Below, one piece after another: positions 14,000 through 18,343 of a stretch of DNA of 18,343 nt (the first letter of the stretch is position 1; each line of letters begins with the position of its first letter). Where the stretch lies: NCBI GenBank assembly GCA_045627365.1, contig JAZQNN010000039.1, forward strand, positions 1 through 18,343, given 5' to 3'. The notes under the pieces are model-generated. The model was not told the DNA's origin and did not search any database. It saw only the letters and a program-made list of their open reading frames with translations. The position numbers were made by a program, and so were the translations under genes. This DNA is from RGIG5612 sp045627365. GTDB taxonomy: Bacteria > Bacillota > Clostridia > Lachnospirales > Lachnospiraceae.

Positions 14000-15499
14000 G
14001 TGGACAAAGGCGAAATTATCCTTGAAATGAAAGGAATATCAAAAGTTTTCCCCGGTGTACAGGCTCTGACGAATGTTGATCTTACCGTCAGGATGGGGTC
14101 TTTGCACGCCTTAATAGGTGAAAACGGAGCCGGCAAATCAACCTTGATGAAGGTTCTTCTGGGAATGTATGCTCCGACCGAAGGCGAAATATGGTTCAAA
14201 GGCGAGAAAAGGAATTTTAAAACTCCCCATGATGCTCTCGAAGCCGGCATATCAATGATCCATCAGGAGATAAGTCTTGTACCTACTCTTGATGTTGCGG
14301 AGAATATCTGGCTCGGCCGTGAAGACCAGATGGGCAGTAAATTTATTAATTGGAATGAAAGATATCGCAGAACGAAAGAACTGCTTAGTGATATAGAAAT
14401 AGAAATCAATCCCCATTCTATTGTTTCAGATTTATCTGTTGCCGAAATGCAGCTTGTTGAGCTTGCCCGTGCCGTTTCGTACAATTCCGACATAATCATT
14501 ATGGACGAACCGACATCAGCGCTCGCAGACAGCGAGATCGAGAAGCTCTACGCAATATCACGCAGGCTTGCAGCTGAAGGCAAATCCATCATTTTCATAT
14601 CTCATAAGCTTGAAGAGATCTTCGAAATGTGTGATACCGTTACCATCATGAGAGACTCCAGGGTAATGAAGACCTGTGCTGTAAACGATATCCAGATGGA
14701 TGAACTGATGAATCTCATTGCAGGGCGTGAAATGACAGCCCTGTTCCCTAAGACAGAATCACAACTTGATGATAACGACATAGTATTTGAAGTAAAGAAT
14801 CTTTGCTCTGATAACGGCACAACTGGCGTGTCCTTCTCACTTAAAAGAGGCGAGATCCTCGGCGTATGCGGACTTATGGGCGCAGGCCGTTCGGAGATCA
14901 TGCGTGCTATCTTCGGTCTTGACAAAGTCACATCCGGCGAGATCTACCTTGAAGGCCAGAAAATGACCATCAAATCTCCAAAAGATGCCATTCAAAGCGG
15001 TATCGCTATGATAACCGAAGACAGACTCAGGCTCGGAATCATTCCGACCTTCTCAGTCAAGAACAATATGTCCATATCTTATCTGTATACCATTACAAAG
15101 AGCGGCATCATTGACTTGAAAAAGGAAGAGAACGAAGTGAATGAGGCAATAAAGAATTTCTCTGTAAAATGCTCTTCACCTGAACAGGAGATCCCGTATC
15201 TGTCCGGCGGAAATCAGCAAAAAGTTATTCTCAGCCGTTGGCTCATGACTACACCGAAAATCCTGATTCTCGACGAGCCGACGCGAGGAATTGATGTAGG
15301 CGCAAAGTCAGAGATCCACAGGCTCATGGACGAGATGGCACATAACGGAGTATCGATCATCATGGTCAGCTCTGAACTGCCTGAGATACTGGGAATGAGT
15401 GACAGACAACTTGTAATTAAAGGCGGCAGAATTGTAGGCGAATTTGCCCGTGGCGAAGCTACACAGGAAGATTTGATGAAATGCGCCTTTGGCTTATAA
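14000..15499 (+). CDS. Sugar ABC transporter ATP-binding protein (RbsA/MglA/XylG type)
   Basis: A double-domain ATPase driving monosaccharide import. Its 499 residues match the usual length of about 500. Domain 1 has Walker A GENGAGKST (40-48), Q-loop HQE (88-90), signature LSVAEMQ (145-151), Walker B IIIMDEP and switch His202. Domain 2 has the family's degenerate Walker A GLMGAGRSE (291-299), then LSGGNQQK (401-408) and LILDEP (422-427). I place the start at the GTG at 14000, with AAGGGG eight bases upstream. The frame is open back to an ATG at 13934, but that stretch is the intercistronic hairpin and encodes no family sequence. Confidence 0.92.
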   Translation: MDKGEIILEMKGISKVFPGVQALTNVDLTVRMGSLHALIGENGAGKSTLMKVLLGMYAPTEGEIWFKGEKRNFKTPHDALEAGISMIHQEISLVPTLDVAENIWLGREDQMGSKFINWNERYRRTKELLSDIEIEINPHSIVSDLSVAEMQLVELARAVSYNSDIIIMDEPTSALADSEIEKLYAISRRLAAEGKSIIFISHKLEEIFEMCDTVTIMRDSRVMKTCAVNDIQMDELMNLIAGREMTALFPKTESQLDDNDIVFEVKNLCSDNGTTGVSFSLKRGEILGVCGLMGAGRSEIMRAIFGLDKVTSGEIYLEGQKMTIKSPKDAIQSGIAMITEDRLRLGIIPTFSVKNNMSISYLYTITKSGIIDLKKEENEVNEAIKNFSVKCSSPEQEIPYLSGGNQQKVILSRWLMTTPKILILDEPTRGIDVGAKSEIHRLMDEMAHNGVSIIMVSSELPEILGMSDRQLVIKGGRIVGEFARGEATQEDLMKCAFGL

Positions 15500-15514
15500 A
15501 AGGAGGGAAATAAA

Positions 15515-16534
15515 TTGGGTACAAAAGATACGATCCGGAAATCAGACAGCAATTTGTCTTTCGGAGATAAGTTGATCGACTTCTTACTTAACAATAAAGC
15601 TTTGGTTATTCTGATTTTGCTTGTTGTAATTTTATCGATAGCCGCTGAGAATTTCTTTACCGTAACTAACCTGGTAAACATCCTCAGACAGTGCAGCTAC
15701 AGCGTCTGCATGGGTGTTGGTTTTACCCTGATCATTGCCAGCGGTCATATGGATCTTTCCGTAGGATACATGCTCGGCTTCATCGGCATGGTTTCCGCTT
15801 TACTTGCCGTTAACGGGTTCCCTGCAGTTGTTGTTATCGCAATGACTCTTTCTTTAGGATTCTTATGCGGCGCGATCAACGGAGCATTGATCACAAATCT
15901 TAAGATCCCGTTCTTTATTGCAACACTCGCAATGCAATCAGTATTCAGAGGCTCCAGCCAGCTGCTGACAGGCAATAAAAATATTGCAGGTCTTCCGACA
16001 TGGTACCGTGCTATCGGATTCGCATCTGTCTGCGGTATCCCGGTTTGCGTATTGATCACAGCTGTAGTTGCTGTAGTAGGTATCCTCGTTATTCGTTATA
16101 CCAAATACGGACGTTACGTTCTGGCTACAGGCGGTAATAAAAATGCTACTATTGCCTGCGGTATCAATACTGCCGGAATCATCCGCACTACATACATAAT
16201 CATGGGTCTTTGTGCCGCGATCGGCGCATTGATTCTTACCGGCCGCGCAAGCTGCGCACAGGTTAGTGCCGGAATGGGCATGGAAATGGACGCTATCGCA
16301 GCCGTAGTTATCGGTGGTACTTCACTTACAGGCGGACGTGCCAAGGTTATCGGCACTATATTCGGCTGCCTGATTGTAGGTGTTATTACAAATGGTCTGA
16401 GCATTATCGGAGCAGATACAGCATGGCAGCTGGTCGGCAAAGGACTTATGATCCTTGTAGCAGTTCTTCTTGACAGCTGGGCAAGCGTAGTAATTGAGAA
16501 CCGTATTGCATCAAGACAAAAGAGAATGCTCTAA
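15515..16534 (+). CDS. Sugar ABC transporter permease (RbsC/XylH type)
   Basis: Membrane channel of the importer, 339 residues and very hydrophobic, with about ten segments. Family marks are ASGHMDLSVGYMLG (about 72-85), the cytoplasmic loop RYTKYGRYVLATGGNKNA that contacts the ATPase, and VIGGTSLTGGRAKVIGT near the C-terminus. It starts at TTG (15515), preceded by AAAGGAGGGA at 15499-15508; the next Met is about 65 codons in, beyond the first membrane segment, so TTG is the only sensible start. It lies 15 bases after the ATPase stop and 22 before the flavoenzyme. Confidence 0.93.
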   Translation: MGTKDTIRKSDSNLSFGDKLIDFLLNNKALVILILLVVILSIAAENFFTVTNLVNILRQCSYSVCMGVGFTLIIASGHMDLSVGYMLGFIGMVSALLAVNGFPAVVVIAMTLSLGFLCGAINGALITNLKIPFFIATLAMQSVFRGSSQLLTGNKNIAGLPTWYRAIGFASVCGIPVCVLITAVVAVVGILVIRYTKYGRYVLATGGNKNATIACGINTAGIIRTTYIIMGLCAAIGALILTGRASCAQVSAGMGMEMDAIAAVVIGGTSLTGGRAKVIGTIFGCLIVGVITNGLSIIGADTAWQLVGKGLMILVAVLLDSWASVVIENRIASRQKRML

Positions 16535-16556
16535 TTACTCACAGGAGGTATAATAT

Positions 16557-18343
16557 ATGAACCCAAAATATCCACATCTTTTCAGTCCGATTATACTTGG
16601 CAATGTAATGCTGAAAAACCGCATTGCATCCCCTCCAAATTCACTTCAGGAGCTGTCTCCTGATGGATTCTTACGTCCCGAAGACATCGCTTTCTATGAA
16701 TTGAAAGCCCAGGGTGGATGCGGACTTGTTACATTAGGAGAAAGCATAATCCACACTCCTACAGGCAAATCTCATCCAAAGCAGATCCCGCTTGACAATG
16801 ACCTTGTTGTTCCTTCGCTTCATCAGTGTGCGACCGCCATCAAGCGTCACGGTGCTGTTGCTTCGATCGAGCTCAGCCATGGCGGCAAATTTGCCAACAT
16901 CACCAATTCATGCATGAATGCCAATGGTCTTCCGGCATATGGACCAATGGAAGAAGTACTTCCGGACGGCACAGTTATACATCAAATGGACGATGACATG
17001 ATCATGATGCTCATCGACTGCTACGGACAGGCAGCACGCAGAGCCCGCATTGCCGGCTTCAATATGCTGCACATCCACGGCGGCCACGGATGGCTTCCGA
17101 ACCAGTTCATGTCTGAAAACACCAATCAGAGAACAGACCGTTGGGGCGGTTCCTTTGAGAAACGTATGTTCTTCGTTGATATGCTTCTTGAAAGAATCAG
17201 AAAAGAAGTAGGACCTAACTTCCCAATCGAATTCAGAATGTCCGGTGCCGAGTACACCCCGGGCGGATACGGAATCGAAGAAGCTATCAAGATCGCCCGT
17301 CATCTTCAGGATAAGGTTCAGCTTATTAATGTTTCAGCCGGCAACCATGAATATATGGAAGCAATGCTGGTTATGCATCCGGATATGTTTAAACCGGATG
17401 GATATTTCCTTGATCTCGCTGCAGCTGTCAAGAAAGAAGTTTCCGTACCGATCGCAGCAGTTGGCGGTCTCCTTGAGCCTGAAATGCTTGAAGATATCGT
17501 TGCCTCCGGCAAAGCTGATATCGTCGAGATCGGACGTGGCCTCGTAGCAGAGCCATTCTTTGCTAAGAAGCTTGAGCAGGGCAAAGAAGACGAGATCGTA
17601 AAATGCGTTCGCTGCTTCGCCTGCGTCGGAGAGGCCTGCGACCTTCATCATACCATCCGCTGCGCTCTCAATCCTACGATCGGACGCGAGTTGGATCTTC
17701 GCTACGCTCTTCCGGCTTCTGAGCCGAAGAACGTACTTGTAGCAGGAGGCGGCCCTGCCGGAATGCAGGCTGCAATTACAGCTGCAGAGCGTGGTCATAA
17801 AGTTATCCTTTGCGAGAAAGAAGGCAATACCGGCGGACAGCTTCGCTGTGAAGAAAAAGTCACCTTTAAGAAGCGTCTTTACGAATTTACCCGCGTACAA
17901 AAACGCCGTGCAGAGCGCCTTGGTGTTGAAATAAAACTCAATACACCTGTAACAGCTGATCTGATCAAGGAACTTGATCCTGATGTTGTGATCTGCGCAA
18001 TAGGATCTTATCCAATTGTTCCAAAGATTCCAGGTATCGATGGTGAAAATGTTTACCATGCAGTCGATGTTCCTGATGATATCACCAAGATCGGTGAACG
18101 TGTAGTTATGCTCGGCGGCGGTCTCGTAGGCGCTGAACTGGCTGTTGACCTTGCATGGAAGGGCAAGAAGGTCACCGTTGTCGAAATGATGGACGATTTC
18201 ACACGTGATGCAAATATGTTCCAGTACAATGCGATCCGCTTCCAGATGCGTGACCATGGTGTCACCGTTCACTGCAGCACAAAAGCTACTGAGATCACTC
18301 CCTCCGGTGTAAAGTGTATCGATAAAGACGGAAATGAGCAGTT
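16557..18343 (+). CDS. Iron-sulfur flavoenzyme of the 2,4-dienoyl-CoA reductase / trimethylamine dehydrogenase family (partial at right edge)
   Basis: The first 595 residues are present; the gene runs off the window. An N-terminal old-yellow-enzyme barrel (about 5-340) binds FMN: SHGGK (107-111) stands in the HxGR position, followed by HGGHGWLPNQF (174-184) and NQRTDRWGGS (190-199). A cysteine cluster C350, C353, C356, C369 has the spacing known for the [4Fe-4S] site of trimethylamine dehydrogenase; C361 is extra. Then come two dinucleotide-binding folds, GGGPAG (397-402) and GGGLVGAE (520-527). Such enzymes pass electrons from NAD(P)H through FAD and Fe-S to FMN to reduce enones, or run as dehydrogenases. 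Trp179 replaces the usual active-site Tyr. The ATG has AGGAGGT seven bases upstream. Its place in a sugar importer operon suggests it acts on the imported compound (inference). Confidence 0.93.
   Translation, partial: MNPKYPHLFSPIILGNVMLKNRIASPPNSLQELSPDGFLRPEDIAFYELKAQGGCGLVTLGESIIHTPTGKSHPKQIPLDNDLVVPSLHQCATAIKRHGAVASIELSHGGKFANITNSCMNANGLPAYGPMEEVLPDGTVIHQMDDDMIMMLIDCYGQAARRARIAGFNMLHIHGGHGWLPNQFMSENTNQRTDRWGGSFEKRMFFVDMLLERIRKEVGPNFPIEFRMSGAEYTPGGYGIEEAIKIARHLQDKVQLINVSAGNHEYMEAMLVMHPDMFKPDGYFLDLAAAVKKEVSVPIAAVGGLLEPEMLEDIVASGKADIVEIGRGLVAEPFFAKKLEQGKEDEIVKCVRCFACVGEACDLHHTIRCALNPTIGRELDLRYALPASEPKNVLVAGGGPAGMQAAITAAERGHKVILCEKEGNTGGQLRCEEKVTFKKRLYEFTRVQKRRAERLGVEIKLNTPVTADLIKELDPDVVICAIGSYPIVPKIPGIDGENVYHAVDVPDDITKIGERVVMLGGGLVGAELAVDLAWKGKKVTVVEMMDDFTRDANMFQYNAIRFQMRDHGVTVHCSTKATEITPSGVKCIDKDGNEQ

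Noticed and set aside
16900..17650. Frameshift or pseudogene in the flavoenzyme
   Set aside because: Codon-by-codon reading from 16557 gives an uninterrupted frame to base 18343 with all family motifs in order.
17605..17665. Cysteine spacing that seemed wrong for a dienoyl-CoA reductase Fe-S site
   Set aside because: C-x2-C-x2-C-x12-C is the spacing of trimethylamine dehydrogenase, so the site is expected to bind a [4Fe-4S] cluster.
17334..18272. Long 312-codon open frame on the minus strand
   Set aside because: It lies opposite the flavoenzyme gene, whose plus-strand frame carries FMN, Fe-S and dinucleotide-binding motifs and a strong ribosome site. The minus frame has no recognisable domain or ribosome site.

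Overview
The window looks like a chromosomal segment of a low-to-mid GC Firmicute, most likely a gut Clostridia/Lachnospiraceae-type bacterium. I infer this from the strong Shine-Dalgarno sites, a T-box leader, Gram-positive style lipoprotein transport proteins, TTG/GTG starts and an Rpn-family nuclease of the kind common there. There are thirteen protein genes, one of them cut by the right edge, plus one possible intragenic gene. I found no rRNA, tRNA, insertion sequence, phage gene or CRISPR array.

Layout. (1) 1-264 has no convincing gene. (2) 265-2946, minus strand: a near-consensus promoter, a tryptophan-type T-box leader, a stand-alone TrpB2-type tryptophan synthase beta chain, a pyridoxal/pyridoxamine kinase, and a terminator. 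The operon joins tryptophan formation with supply of the PLP cofactor that TrpB needs. (3) 3155-4129, plus strand: a single Rpn/PD-(D/E)XK nuclease gene with a glycine-every-four-residues tail and a good internal ribosome site that could yield a separate C-terminal protein. It ends at a terminator shared with the next operon. (4) 4138-8968, minus strand: a complete family-5 peptide-type ABC importer (binding lipoprotein, two permeases, one fused double ATPase), divergent from (5) a Crp/Fnr-family regulator at 9130-9819. (6) 9879-10406, minus: a cyclophilin, convergent with the regulator across a shared terminator. (7) 10702-12636, minus: the alpha and beta subunits of a thiamine-diphosphate E1 dehydrogenase without E2 or E3 genes here. 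(8) 12923-18343, plus: an Rbs/Xyl-type sugar importer (binding lipoprotein, double ATPase, permease), followed by a large iron-sulfur flavoenzyme of the old yellow enzyme/2,4-dienoyl-CoA reductase/trimethylamine dehydrogenase family that runs off the window.

How they may work together. The E1 pair and the transporter-flavoenzyme operon diverge from one 286-base region holding repeated TTATG elements between the two promoters. I infer they are co-regulated and serve one catabolic pathway: a sugar or sugar-like compound imported, reduced or oxidised by the flavoenzyme, with a 2-oxo or acyloin intermediate handled by the E1 pair. The substrate cannot be read from the sequence. The points most worth a second look are this locus, the possible intragenic product of the Rpn gene, and the placing of a PLP-salvage kinase under tryptophan T-box control.
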